64,000 nt of DNA from Prillingera fragicola (GCA_002335605.1 BEDY01000001.1:1178001-1242000), one strand, 5' to 3'; shown: positions 35,492 through 48,095, counted from the stretch's first letter. Numbers and translations: made by a program. The notes: generated by a model not told the origin, from the letters alone.

Positions 35492-35787
35492 AAAGTTCAC
35501 CCGCTAGTAGTTGTTGAACCTTAAAGGACGTGTGCCAGCGCGGTCGCGTCTATCGCATGATTGGTGTGGATGCATATTGTGTCATAGCTATGAAATTTAT
35601 TGTGCATGAAGCAAAGTTGAGCATGGGTGATAAAACTGACAATCGAGGCCATTGTGAGCGTCCAGTACGTTAAAGGGACGGCCGAGTAAAGGCGTGTGAC
35701 CTCCACCTCTCTCAGGCTGTGAAGTCCACGATGAACGATCCACGATCGATGACATGACCGGTGACTATTGCAACCTACACCGGCACC

Positions 35788-36518
35788 ATGGCCTTCGCAA
35801 GTCGCACCCCGGAGCTCTCGCTCTCATTAACGCCATCTCTCCACCCACATCTCCTTATCCGCGCCACTCCCCCTGCAGCCGAATGCACGCTGCATCTCAC
35901 CCTCACGATCCCAGACGGGCTGTTTCCGGATCCAGACGAACTGGCTGATACGTGGGGCAAGCCCGGTCTCTCTCCCGAACTCAAACGCGCCAAAGACGTC
36001 ACAGAGGGAGGAAGCGAGAGCACACGCGTGAGGGGATGGTTTCTTGACCCAAGGGACATTGACATTGAGCGGCCTGTCCTGTCCTCTGCTGGCGTGCAGC
36101 TGTCGTTGGCGCTCGTTCCTCCAAAGTCTGGGGAGAAGGCCCTAGAGTTGGAAGGGGATGTCCCGCTCCATGCGCGCTACTTTCCTCCTTCAGAGGAGGA
36201 TGGGTGGGACGTCCCGATCCTTGGTGGAGAGGGAGGCGAAGTGCGTGCCGCATGGGTTTGTGGGGACGATGTTGTACCGCGTTGGGCAGAGTTGCGTGAG
36301 TGTGGCCTGGATGCGGGAGGTTAGACACTGACATTACAGCTGAGGTCAAGGTGGAGCCATTGTCGTTGCATTTGCCCGCTGCACGCGCTAGCACGCAGGT
36401 CCCGGTCGATATTGTGACGGCCGTCATAGTTTGGGCCGGATGGGCGTGGCTAGCCTACAAGGTGTGGAGTGTCGTGCGCACCCATGATCGATTGCAACCA
36501 AAACGGAAGACCCAGTAG
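35788..36518 (+). CDS. PBN1: GPI-mannosyltransferase I subunit Pbn1/PIG-X
   Basis: Likely ER membrane partner of the first GPI mannosyltransferase (PIG-M/Gpi14). Two exons: 35788-36295 and 36340-36518 (228 aa). The start is the first ATG; an upstream in-frame GTG at 35761 was not used. Features of the PIG-X/PBN1 domain are a beta-rich lumenal region with LHLTLTIPDGLF, the family landmark VPLHARYFPPSEEDGW, and a single C-terminal membrane helix (IVTAVIVWAGWAWLAYKVW) followed by a short basic cytosolic tail. Small size and low conservation are normal for this family, so the call rests on layout plus the HARY-type motif. It converges on the next gene with 93 bp between stops. Confidence 0.75.
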
Positions 36519-36611
36519 AAGTGTACAGACACAATAGACCATGGCATGATATGTAGTCACACATTGTGCACTACGCAAGGAATAGCACCGTTACTAACAC
36601 TATCAACACGT

Positions 36612-37959
36612 CTAGTCGCCCGGCTCCTCCCGTCCAAGAACAGCACTCTCCTCACCCTCACCCCTCTCCTCCCACCCTGCGGCTGTACGAATAACACCCT
36701 CCTCAATCTCACTAGCCTGCACCAGCCGTTGAGTCATGGTCATCATACCGTCCGGCAAGTCGTCTGGATTCTCATCCTCTTCCAACGCATCGCGAGGTGC
36801 GACGCTTGGCAACCGAAGTCGGCCCTCCTGCAGTGCTTGCTCATAGGCTTCGTGCGCGTCCGCATCATCTTCGTCGTCATCAAAGAAAGGTGTACCCTGC
36901 CGCAGGAAGAGAGGGGTTTCAGAGCGGCGCACGTTAGCACCTGGTCCAGGGGTGACGGACCAGTCCCGGCTGCTACCGCCTCGACGAGAGTTGGGACCCG
37001 GTGTGCCAGCAACAGACACGCTGCGCGTCGCATTGCGCATACTGTGAACTTGTGGGAGAGGGGCGCGGGCGGAGCTGCTCTCTCCACCGAGCGCAACAGA
37101 GAGAGACGTCGACGAGTAGCGTGCGCCCGTGCCACCCTGGGTACGTGACCGTGAACGAGAGGCAGCCATCGATGTCGCACGGGTTGAGAGACGAGATGAG
37201 GGAGGGGCGTGCTGGCTTGGTGGAAGAGGCGGGTAAGGCTCGATGATGAGAACCAGCTGCAACGATGATGTCCCGAAACCCTGGTACGTGATGGAAATGT
37301 CAGGCTTGATGTCCTTTCGGTCTTCCTCTTCTTCGGGCGAGCCTGCTTCAGTCGGCGGAGCCTCTGGATCGGGCTTTATTTCAAACTCATCATCATCATC
37401 GTCATTCTCAACAGGCTCAGCTACACTCGCTGAGCGCGTGCGTGAACGGGACGAACGCGGCGGAGCCTTGCGCTTTCGCGATGGGGGGAGCAACTCTGGC
37501 TCGGACTCCCGGACTGGCGACACCCGTCTAAAGCTAGTCTCCTTTTTCTGCGACGTTAGACAAGATACCAATGAATACCCAACCTTGAGAAGAATGACCT
37601 CTGTGCGAGACGTCTTGCGTAGAAAGTAACAATACTGGTACCCCTCTGCCCGTCAGCCAGCTGAGACAGAAGTGTACACTTACCACCACGCTCTACATGT
37701 ACCGAATGTTTCTTGTCAAACCTCTGAGTCAACAGCCCTTGCATTCTAACAGATTAGTCTCCTGCCAATGAGGGTTACGTTACACTCACTTTCCGTGCAG
37801 TTCCGCGATGACCATCTGCAACACCCTGTCACTCATCCAGTCCACATGGCGCTCGTCGAGATAGAGGAAAGCCGGGAGTACACGAAAGTTGGATACGCGT
37901 AAACGAAAAGAATTACGCGTTGAAAAGCGCATTCCCCCAGTAGGTGATGAAGAAGACAT
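36612..37959 (-). CDS. Unrecognised 406-aa protein with disordered acidic C-terminus
   Basis: I do not recognise a family. Three exons: 37959-37790, 37745-37684, 37600-36612; lengths sum to an intact frame. The first 110 residues look folded (FRLRVSNFRVLPAFLYLDER, HVDWMSDRVLQMVIAELHG). The remainder is disordered: a basic Arg/Lys-Ser patch (SRKRKAPPRSSRSRTRS, a possible nuclear signal), an Asp/Glu run (ENDDDDDEFE) followed by two KPD motifs resembling SUMO-acceptor sequences, a Ser/Arg-rich middle and an acidic end (FFDDDEDDADAHEAYEQA). The basic patch suggests a nuclear protein. It is divergent from RPT5 (291 bp) and converges on PBN1. Two ACGCGT hexamers lie inside exon 1. Confidence 0.75.
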
Positions 37960-38250
37960 CGTGTAGTGTATGGTGTCAACTCTCGAATCTCTCTGCAACC
38001 CCTACTGAACACCTCAACCGATCACCTCCACCAGAGTCTGCGCTTCCTAGCTTCCTACGTCAAACCACGTGGTTCATTACAACATTTTTCCTAATTTGTA
38101 ACAGCTGTTCAAGTAATGGAAATTGATCCCGCTTCTAATGCATCGGAAGCAAAGGCGACTCGTCAGCGAGCCTGCTGCGACACACGCTAGAGTACAACGC
38201 GCTGCTGAATCACTCGACAACCTTCTCTCCACCGTACCACTCATCCCACA

Positions 38251-40021
38251 ATGTCTGAGCCTTCAGCAGACCCCCCGGTTCCCCCTCCCAACCAGAACGC
38301 CGACGTCAAACCCGCTGAGATCTCGAGCGCCGACGCCGAGGTCGCAGCTGCTACCGGCACCCCAGACGAGGACATCAAGATGGAGTCTAAGCCTGCCGAG
38401 GAGACCTGGGAGGACATTCCCGAGCATGTCATCGATGTGAGTGCAGAGTACAGGAGTTGTCGAGTATGGGAACGCAGGTTCATCTGTCTTCGCTCCACCT
38501 GTGACCGTTGCCGCCTTGCCTTGTTCCTGTTCCATGCTGACAACGACTGCAGGGAGACGCGCAGGAGATTCGGATGCAGACCCGCATGATTGACAACGAG
38601 GTCAAGATGATGCGCCAGGAGAACTTGCGTCTCGCACACGAGCGCGACCAGATGGTGGAGAAGATCCAGGACAACACCACCAAGATCAAGCAGAATAAGG
38701 TTCTGCCCTACCTTGTGTCCAAGGTTGTCGAGGTCGGTACTAGAGCTGCAAGCAGACCCGGTGGCGCTGACGTTTGTAGATTCTTGATGTCGATGCCGAG
38801 CATCAGGAGGGTGCTGCTCAGAATGAGCAGAACGCTAAGAAGTCTAAGTGCGCTGTCATCAAGACTTCTACTCGCCAGGTGAGTGATGCCGAGGCCTCTT
38901 CTTAGTTCACGCCGCTGATAAGCAGACTGTTTTCCTTCCCATAATTGGTCTTGTTCCTCACGACGAGCTTCGCCCTGGAGACCTTATTGGCGTGAACAAA
39001 GACTCGTACCTTGTCTTGGACAAGCTGCCAGCTGGTGAGTTTAGAGGTGGCTCCGCAATGACTAACGTTGCCAGAGTACGACGCGCGTGTGAAGGCCATG
39101 GAGGTCGACGAGAGGCCAACCGAGACCTACACCGATATCGGCGGTCTTGACAAGCAGATTGAGGAGCTGGTTGAGGCCATGTGAGTGACAAGCGTTATCT
39201 ATAGCCGGAGCTAACCTGTGTAGTGTGTTGCCCATGCAGCAGGCGGACAAGTTTAAGACGCTCGGCATCACCCCTCCCAAGGGATGCTTGATGTACGGCC
39301 CTCCCGGTACCGGAAAGACACTGCTTGCACGTGCTTGTGCTGCCCAGACCAGTGCATGCTACCTCAAGCTGGCTGGCCCGTCTCTTGTACAGATGTTCAT
39401 TGGTGACGGTGCCAAACTTGTCCGTGACGCCTTCGAGCTCGCCAAGCAGAAGGCACCCGCTATCATTTTCATCGACGAGTTGGACGCTGTGGGAACCAAG
39501 CGTTTCGACAGCAACAAGGCTGGTGACCGTGAGGTGCAGCGTACCATGCTGGAGCTGCTGAACCAGCTCGACGGTTTCTCCAGTGATAGCCGCATCAAGG
39601 TTATTGCCGCTACCAACCGTATCGACATTCTCGACCCCGCCCTTCTCCGTTCCGGTCGTCTTGACCGTAAGATCGAGTTCCCTCTGCCGAATGAGTCGGC
39701 GCGTGAGAACATCCTGCAGATTCATGCTCGTAAGCTCAACCACTCTGGTGTCAAGTGAGTACATAATTGGCCGTGCAGTGACTGACATGCCAGCTTCGAG
39801 GAGTTGGCACGCTCGACTGAGGACATGAACGGTGCACAGCTCAAGGCTGTTTGTGTTGAGGCGGGTATGCTTGCGTTGCGACAAAACGCGACGCAGCTCA
39901 CGCACGAGCACTTCCACGGTGGTATCCTGGAAGTCCAGGCGCGTAAGGCGAAGGAGCACCACGTGAGTTGCCACCGAGAGATGTTCAAGACCTTTGCTGA
40001 CAGCTGCAGTACTTTGCTTGA
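38251..40021 (+). CDS. RPT5: 26S proteasome AAA-ATPase subunit Rpt5 (PSMC3)
   Basis: Subunit of the ATPase ring of the 19S particle that unfolds substrates and opens the 20S gate. Eight exons: 38251-38436, 38553-38732, 38780-38878, 38926-39034, 39075-39180, 39224-39754, 39794-39962, 40010-40021. Order: acidic N-terminus, coiled coil ([20 protein letters not shown]), OB domain, then AAA domain with Walker A GPPGTGKT, Walker [15 protein letters not shown], sensor [14 protein letters not shown] and arginine fingers [11 protein letters not shown]. The segment [20 protein letters not shown] is Rpt5-specific. The last 12-nt exon gives the tail Tyr-Phe-Ala. Yeast and human Rpt5 end in FYA/YYA, so the central Tyr of the gate-opening HbYX motif is Phe here. 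Confidence 0.95.
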
Positions 40022-40230
40022 TCTGGGGGTTGCATGCATAGGGAGTTGCGCTGTAGACAGATACCACGATGTGATGACACTTGCACAAATGGCTTTGGCG
40101 ACGCAGGGGGAGGCCGTAAGCGATCAGTGATCATGTATGCAGTAAACGACATATCGCTCGCCGCAGCACCACCCGGCTGTGATCGGCAAGGGATGTCCGG
40201 TCAATGTTGTCGTTGTCCACTCGTCCAAAA

Positions 40231-42073
40231 ATGCCTTCGTCATTTCCACCCCTGGCGGCCCTCTTTCTTACACACTTTCACGACCTCACGGGGCAGGAGG
40301 TTATCTACTATGCTTCACTTTCAGACGGTACGCAAACCCACCACGTCGCGCCCCTCCACGCTGACAGGTCACAGAGACCCTCCCACCCCACCTGATTGAA
40401 CATACGTCACTGCCGTCCGGCATGCACCTCCTCGACGAGGACCTCATTACCTTCACTCACCATGAGCTTCCGGGTGCTGGACTGTTCCGGTCGCACGCAC
40501 AAGTCGAGGGCCGCGGACGGCGTATGGGCACACTGGGTGCAGTGCTTGGTGAGTGTTATTGCAACGACCTGGACGCGTTTCCTCTGCCGAACATCTTCCT
40601 CCCCAATCGTCCACACCTTCCTTCTATTTAGTGAGCATATAGCTGACCTCTCAGCCCCACCTGGTGCATCAGAAGACGTGTTTGACCTTGAAGGCCCCCT
40701 GCAACACGTGTACGACCAGCTTGAAGGCGTTGAGAATCCATTTGCGTCTACCGAGCCAGACAAGTCTGCCGTCAAGGCGTTGCTGGACACGATCTGGGAG
40801 CAATGCAAGGCCAAGGACCTTGGGGCGTCTAGGGTGCAGCATGCCACTATTGTCGCCTCGCGCTTGTCCAAGCGCACAAGCGTAAGTGGACTGATACATG
40901 ATGTGGCTGACCTCCAGCCATCGAGCCCAGTGACATACATGCCTGCTCTGTTGAGCCTTCTGGGGCCGACGCTAGTGACAGTATACAAGGCTTCTCTGTC
41001 AGGCAAGCGCATTGTGAGTTGCCTGTTGAAGCTTTTGCTGACTTGCAGCTCCTGTACTCCTCACCACCCCTACTGCCCCTAGGCGCCTTTGCATGGTGCA
41101 TCTGGGCAATGGGCCTGCCGCCATCTGGCGCGTCAACAGCCGGCGCTCGCTCATCCGTGTGGCTAGGAAACGTTGGCCTTATGCAGCTCGACTCGGTCAA
41201 GAAGCGTACCGGCGGCTGGGTTGCAAGTACGTTCTCTTGAGTCACCCGACAGCTAACGTTGCAGCCACCTCTGACGTCGTGTACAAGTCACACACTGGCG
41301 CGTACGATGTGTTCATCGACTTTTCGGCCTCGTTCCCCGCCGATGGCAGCGATACGCGTGCTCCTCAGCTGCGTGCGCAGACTCCACCTACGGTCTTGAC
41401 TTCGAATAGTTCGGTGGCAGGCGGAAAGCCCACTACCAGCACGGCCAGCTACGCTTTTGGTGACCTGGCACTGTACCGCTCGCTTGTGCTGCTAGACCAG
41501 TCGCCTCGCGGTGTTCGCGCCGAGACTGTTGGTTTCAGTGCCACGAATCGCACTGGTGGTATGTGGCTCGTCGTCTTTGAGATGCTGGAGAGGGTATGGA
41601 ACCTCTGCATTGGTGTGTGCGAGTTCGCCCTTGGTCGTGGCAACGTTGGCCACAGACCTGTGGCGCTTCGCGACGGCGAGGACGACTCGCGATACCTCCT
41701 GCATGCGGACGCATTTGACGACGAGGATGATGACGATAACGAGCCGCTGCAGCGTGCCGAAGCCACGGGCGAGGATGAGGAGGAAGACTTTGGCCCGATC
41801 CCAGACGACACTGCCCGCCGCGGCCGCCTGATTCTGGACCAGCTGCACCACAACGCCTACCACCTTTACGGCCACCTTCTCGCGGTCGCCGCAGGTGGAT
41901 GGGAATTGAGTGACGCCCAGTTGCGCACACTCACAGGGGCGTCTCGGTTGTCACCATGGGGTGGGCGGGCGTCTCCAGACGCACAGTTCTGGCTGGCCCT
42001 CGCACGAACATGGAACGTGGAACCTGATGTGGCCAGCGACACTGGTGCCGGAGCCACAGAGGCAGACGAGTAG
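40231..42073 (+). CDS. DENND11/LCHN-like DENN-domain protein (DUF4484)
   Basis: DENN-related proteins act on Rab GTPases; LCHN's precise target is unclear. Six exons: 40231-40327, 40375-40548, 40655-40881, 40918-41013, 41049-41226, 41265-42073 (526 aa). Similarity to LCHN is visible across splice junctions: ALFLTHFHDLTGQEVIYYAS at the N-terminus, GRRMGTLGAVL, then the core SGKRI-LLYSSPPLLPLGAFAW and VATTSDVVYKSHTGAYDVFID. An acidic loop (DAFDDEDDDDNE) interrupts the C-terminal half, which ends with LDQLHHNAYHLYGHLLA and a segment suitable for membrane or partner contact. The 106-nt second intron is open in one frame, so an extra exon is possible there. RAB18 lies 8 kb upstream; a link is speculative. 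Confidence 0.75.
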
Positions 42074-43243
42074 GCACCAGCAGCATGAGGGCCGCCGTTA
42101 GACTCGGTGACCTGTGCACTCGCACGGCCCGGACCTCATTGCGGCGCTTGGCGGCGCCGAGAGGCGCTAACGGGGGTGCGAGCGGACGGTAGACAATAGA
42201 CTCTTCTTGTATCTGGCTATCCATAGTTGTCCAATCTTCGAGGTGCTCGGACGGCCCTAGGAGCTGGCCCAGGCTGGCACAATAGAGGCTGTCATGAGGA
42301 TTTGCAGCTTCAGGGGATCTTACCATCTGCATACCTCCATGAGACATGTCTGTGAGTCGCTACTCACTGCACCGCGGTGTGCTAATGTGCACGCTGGGCA
42401 CTGGTCATTGACTATTCGTCAGTGTGTGGTCTTGGAGCACAGAGAGTGCTGCACGGGCCTGTCTACCGCACGATCGTCGAAACGGCTGGAACAGAGGCGG
42501 TCACGGGTGAAAGCCAGTGCATGCAAGATCGCAAGACGCTCTCCTCTGTCAACTTTTCTGACCGCATTTACTTATCTTGGCTTCCTGGCTTGCTCCGCTG
42601 CTGTCCCGTTCGCTATCTTTGCAAGTCACTCCTTGCTATCATGAACAGTCACCGCGTTACAGTCGTTCAAGCCCTCGTGTTCAACCCTCGCGCATGTTCC
42701 AAGTGGCCCGCCTCATACTTGTCTGGCTGCCACCCGCCCTGACCGCCACCTACAACTGTGCGCCTCGTACGGGCAAGAGCATCTGCAGCTGGAGTAAGGC
42801 CTTGGTGTACATCCGCACAATAGATGACTGGAGCCAGCTTCAGGGACCTGTAGCCGAGAGTGTCAATCTAGAGGGATTAGGGGGGCATAAACATTGTTGC
42901 TATTGGTAGGTTAATCCCCGTGCACTGAAATACAAATTCTACCCATGCTGGCTAGTGACCTCCTCGGTGCAGCGCCGTGCGCCACTGCCGCTGTGTGCCG
43001 AAGTAAAATATAGTCCCGTGCGCATGTGGGTGGTGGGACAGGCGGTCAAGCGTGACGACGGACATTCCTTGGACGCGACCCTCATCCTTGGCCATTCTCC
43101 TTCATCCATCCTCCGTATCTCATCGCTTCAACCAGATAGGACACTGGATTACGATAATACTCCTCATGCCTCGGTAACGCCCTTACCTTGTGCAACCATC
43201 GTCTACTCCGTCTACTCCGTCACACCCGCTTCTCGACAACTAC
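42074..43243. other. Spacer between DENND11 and SCAP, no gene seen
   Basis: 1.17 kb. Short plus-strand frames (for example 42577-42909) have no recognisable domain. The last 150 bp are pyrimidine-rich with repeated CTACTCCGT, consistent with an SCAP 5' leader. Confidence 0.45.
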
Positions 43244-46200
43244 ATGTCCTGGCTCGGCGCCCCCGCGCCAGCCACGGCTGCTGCTGGGTCTCCGGCCCAC
43301 GCGCTACGGCATCGGCACGGCGCGCGGGCGGGAAGCGCAGCTTCTACACCGAGCAATAGCCGCGCACCAAATGGCAACAGCACCGAGAGTCGAAACGGCA
43401 CGCCTGGCTCGCCCACTGCTCGCAAGCGCCGACGCAGTCCAAAGAATGTTGCGTCCAACCGCTCGCACGCCGCAATCTGGAGGATCGGCAGCGAGGGCTG
43501 GGTACGCGAAGCCTTTCGTCGCTTTGGCGAGCACTGTGCACGCAATCAGGTGCGTATGCGTAGCTAGCTACGAGGTAGCGGCGTGGGCAACGGGGTCGGA
43601 TCGCGAAGCAACCTTCGCGAGCGCCCGCCTCAAGCCGTCACAAACGGCAAGCGTGCAAGGCTGACACCATAGATCCGCACCCTTCTGATCGACTGTCTCG
43701 TCATGACCAATCTGTTCTATCCAAGCTTCGCCGCGTTTCTCGAGCGTCGCTTTGACCACACGCACGCGGCTGCACAAACGGCGCGCGCGCCAGCACCCGT
43801 CGGCAGCGACCCTATCGCGGAGAGTCGTTCTCAGTTCTCAGTCCCGGCGCTGTACAATTCGTTTTTCCCGGCACCACCACCGCTCCTTCCGAACGTCGAA
43901 TGGGGTCCGTGGTGGGCTTCCGAGTCGGGCAGCGACGCTGCGTGGATCGCGGCAGATTCGAGCGTGGGCGTGGGAAGCTCCAAGAAGGGTGTAAGCGAGG
44001 CAGCCGCAGCGGACATCGATGTCCTGCGTGTCGTGTGGGCAGATGTTGGCCATGTTCTCGATGGCAAACACGTCGACGACGGCAGCTGGACACCTCGCGA
44101 CGACCAGATGATAACCGCGGTCCGCACACTCGCGGAGGGGTGGGAGACTTGGGATACCGAGCAGCTTGCACCACTTGGTGCCAGTTGCGTCCGCCACCTC
44201 GTCACCCGCAACGGCGAGGCTGTCCCCGCCGGTGACTGCTACCTCCTCTGCATCGCCGAAGACGCTGCGCACGTACCTGATGCTACCCCGCTTGGAGCGC
44301 TCTGGTCAAACGCCCGAGATGACAACACCGAAATGGCCGCATTCCCCACTCAGCCACCGGTGTACCGAGGTGTCGCGATCCCATTCCACGTACCTGCGAA
44401 CCGTACTGCGTTTGAAGCTACATGGACGCAGCGTCTCTCCGAGGCTACTGCGCAGTTTGGCGCAGAGGTTTTCACCGAGACCTATGTTGGAGGCAAACCC
44501 GCTGCCGGCTCGACCCTCGTGTCGTTCTCGCCCGGTTCACATGAGCCCACCCCGCAAATCGACGTCTTTTCATCTCCGCCTCGAATGGTCCTCGTCCTTT
44601 ACGTCGTCTTGTTTACCACCCTGCTCATGCAGCTTTCAAACGCATCAAAGGTGCACTCGCGCTTCGGTCTCGCCTTTACCGGCGTGGTGCAGCTTAGCTG
44701 TTCAGCAGTCATGTCATTCAGCGTGCTTGCGCTCCTGGGATGGAACGGCTGGGGATGGAGCAACGGTCACACCGTGCTCCCGACCTACGTCCTGCCATTT
44801 GTAATCGTCGTCGTCGGCGCAGAGAACATGTCCACATTGGTAAGTTTAAGCGACCTAAGCCAAGCTGACCCTGAAGACAAAAGCCGTCTTCTCCGTCCCG
44901 TTCAACCACTCCGTGCCGGTCAGGATAGGCATTGGCCTCAGCAAAGTCGGACAGAAGATTGCTCTCACTTCGCTTACCGACCTGGCGTTACTGGGACTTG
45001 TCTGGCTTTTGGTGCAGCTCCAGCCTGTTCGCGAGTTTTGCATCTTTGCAGCCGTCGTCATTATTGCCGACTGGTTTATGCTTCACACATTCTTCCTCAC
45101 TGTACGTACTGTGCTGGCAAAGTGGTCTAACATGGCAGGTCTTATCCATCGACGCGCAACGGCTGGAACTCGCAGATGTCCTTGCTTCGAACGGTGGCCT
45201 GTCCTCACACGAGGCAGAACGCCGCGAGGAGGAGTACCACAACCGCAAGGCCAACCGGCCTCCGCGCTTCTCATGGCGCGGCGTCCTCCGTGCCAGGACA
45301 GTCAAGAGCGGAAGCCTCCTGCTGCTCTTGACTTGCCTCGGCATTATCTACTACTACACTGAGAGCGGGCGAACCAGCCTCCGCATGCCCGCGACACTGT
45401 ACGGTTACACACCCACCAGTACATCCATGTCAATGGCAGCCGTGCCCACATCACCTGTGACTGGTGTCATCGAGCTTGACAAACTCTCCCCATCTGAGGC
45501 CCTGTGGCAGTCGATCAACCCGCGCAGCCGCGGCGCTGTCGGTATTGCCATGGCTGCTTCTTCGATCGTCATCTTCCCACGCCCCGGACATTCAATGCTG
45601 CCCAACGACATCCGCAAGTTGGCTATCCCGAGGCGTGTGTGGCGCCTCCCGCGGTTGCGGCCGCTGTTCTGGTTCTTCAAGGTCATTATCGGTCCCCAGC
45701 TTCTCTGTGCGCTGCTCCTGTACATCCTTCTGCTCTACCTTCTCAAAGACTCGGACTTGCTTGCCGCCCAGCGCAATCGTCTAGGACTTGGCGGAGAAGC
45801 AAACGCGAGCGATGAGGACTCGGATGATGGTGGTGCGGGTGTGTCGACGCGCATTAACAAGGCATCTCTTGCAACAGGTGTCGGCGTTCACATGCTTCCA
45901 GCAAGCCACGAGTCAGACGTCGACGTCATTTCGTCCAGCGCCGACGGACGCCTGGCACTCTCGATCGGCGTTGACAACTCGGTCTGTATCTGGCGCTTCG
46001 CTACCAGCGAGCAGTGTTCAGGGACGAGAGAAATGGTGTCTACCGATGCCCTTCGCGCAGGCGATCCTATTGTCGATGCGACCGTTAGTCGTGACAACCA
46101 CTGCGTGGCTGTGGCTACAAGAAGTGGCGCAGTGCAGCAGTGGCTCACTCCTGAGGATGGCAAGACCGAGCCCATCGCGCTAGTGAGGGTTTCCGACGGA

Positions 46201-47916
46201 GACGCCCGAGTTATGGCTATTGCGTACGACGACTCTCCCATCGGCTTTGACGATCCTTTCACCGCTTCACCGCAGGGACGGCCACAGGGACGGCCAACGC
46301 TCCTCGTGGCCCTATCAAATGGTGCCGTCCGCGCTGTGGTTGCCGGTAATCGTGTAGTCGATGTTGTTCCCGCTTGCGCCAAGGACCATTGTCGCGTCGA
46401 CCTACTCGTGGCAGCGGAGATCCCCATGGCTCTGGTGATTGCACATGACGGCATCACGCTGTGGCGCAAGCAGCACGGGGAGTGGTCATCGGCCTCTCTG
46501 CCCTCAGGCCTCGAGCCTACCGACCGAGTTTTATCCGTGGCGTGCGCCCGCGTGGCCTGGCGCGCAGGACCCGCCGACCTCGTCGCGCTCGGCAGGCGAT
46601 CGGGGCGGATCGAGGTCTTTGACTCTGACGGCGAGGTCATGGCTACTCTCGGTCAGGCGGGTGATGGCGTACGCAATCTCGCGATTGCCGCGCCATCGAC
46701 GATGCGCTGCAACACTTGCGAAGAGCAGTCGTCGGAGGGCTTCTTTGTCGTGTCCTCGACATCGGCGTACGTCTATGTTGACCGCGTCATGCCGCAGGGG
46801 ACCAAGTCGATCTGCCGCTGCCCTGCCATGCGCCGTGCTTCTGCGCTTGACGATGCCATGAGTGGTGCTCTGGCCAATGCCATAGGCTTGGGCTCACCGC
46901 CCGTCATTCTCCCGCCCTCACCAGCACGCTTCGCTGGCACCCTGGCCAGTGCCACTGCTTCGCCCATGAAGGGTGGCGCACTGGCACCACCGAGCAATGG
47001 CGAGTTCCCGCTGTCTTCACATGGAGCGCGCCGTCTAAGCGGCTATCGTAACATTGAAGCCCGCGAAGGCCGAACCTCGGATGAAGTCCAGCGTCCTCCC
47101 TCGCCGCTCGACCGCCAGAGCTCGCTTACCGCCTTGTCGTCGCTCACCATGTCCACAACCGACGACAGCAGCAACAACTCGCCTGCAACAGAGCGTCATG
47201 CTTGGGGGGATGCCACCGTCCTGCCCCTTGGCGCAGTCCACGCATCCAATGGCGGCTGGGCTGTACTTGGCAACGTGCTCGTTGGTGTACGCCGCGCGGG
47301 CTCTGGCATCGATGACTCGCAGTGGCAGCTTTGGGCCCTCGACCTCGCTGCCCCATGGAACGGCTCATCGCTGCATGTCGAAGCTGCCGGCCTTGACGTG
47401 CTCGAACGCCGTACCCGCGCCAACATGAGCCCCCGTGCAGTTAGCCACGGCACACACCTCGTCCCTCCCACTCCGCCTGGCTCGCCACCGGCTGACAGCA
47501 ATGACGGCGAAATGCCCATGCGGGCTCGCCGCGCAGAGCGCATGCTGAGCATGAACGGTCGCGCTTCGTTTCCGTCGGCACTGGGCTCGTTCTCCGTCCC
47601 CACTCACCAGCCGCTCGGATACGTCCGCGTCCGCCCATTCAGGCAGGCGGGACCACACGGGGCACTCGCAGGTTTTGGCAACCGTGTCGGTGTGCTCACC
47701 CTCCCACCGCGAGCGCGTACCACCACTAGCACAGGCCCGCCTACACTGCACCTGTCATTACCTAGCGCTGTGGCGCCAGCTATTGCGATATCAACGCCCC
47801 GCCGCCCGAACACGTTCCAACCTACGCCGCCGCCGCTACCGCCCCCTCCAGCTGCGCGGCGGGGCTTGAGCGACGCGACGAGCGTGAGCGCTAGTCCTGT
47901 CAAACGATCAGAATAG
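43244..47916 (+). CDS. SCP1: SREBP cleavage-activating protein (SCAP/Scp1) homologue
   Basis: Polytopic ER sterol and oxygen sensor that escorts SREBP to its proteases; in related yeasts Scp1 supports ergosterol synthesis and hypoxic growth. Four exons: 43244-43549, 43673-44839, 44877-45101, 45139-47916 (1491 aa). Order: disordered basic N-terminus of about 100 residues; first membrane segment LLIDCLVMTNLFYPSFAAF; large lumenal loop 1; sterol-sensing domain from about residue 404 (VLVLYVVLFTTLLMQLSNAS, then VLPFVIVVVGAENMSTL, LALLGLVWLLVQL, FAAVVIIADWFM); a further membrane segment near SLLLLLTCLGIIYYY; a lumenal loop 7 and a last one at LLCALLLYILLLYLL. From about residue 815 WD40-like repeats follow (DGRLALSIGVDNSVCIW). 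The tail is Pro-rich. The start is the first ATG in frame. Confidence 0.88.
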
Positions 47917-48095
47917 ATTCGGGATCATGTAGGGAAGAGGATTTGACATGTTGTTGTATCTATATGGCGCCGATTTTACGTCGCGCAATGCATCCATACC
48001 CTACTCGTCAGGTCTGCACCAAGTGGCCGGTTGCAATATGTGTGTGTGCATGATTGTACAAGTGACAATGCAGGGTAAATCTATTGTCGTCTATG

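Noticed and set aside
33332..35500. 722-codon minus-strand open frame opposite HSP90
   Set aside because: It mirrors HSP90 codons; composition is low-complexity Leu/Val/Glu/Arg, with no domain. It results from avoidance of TTA, CTA and TCA on the sense strand.
46258..46300. Direct repeat CAGGGACGGCCA in SCAP
   Set aside because: Only two copies, coding for QGRPQGRP within the WD40 region; ordinary coding duplication.
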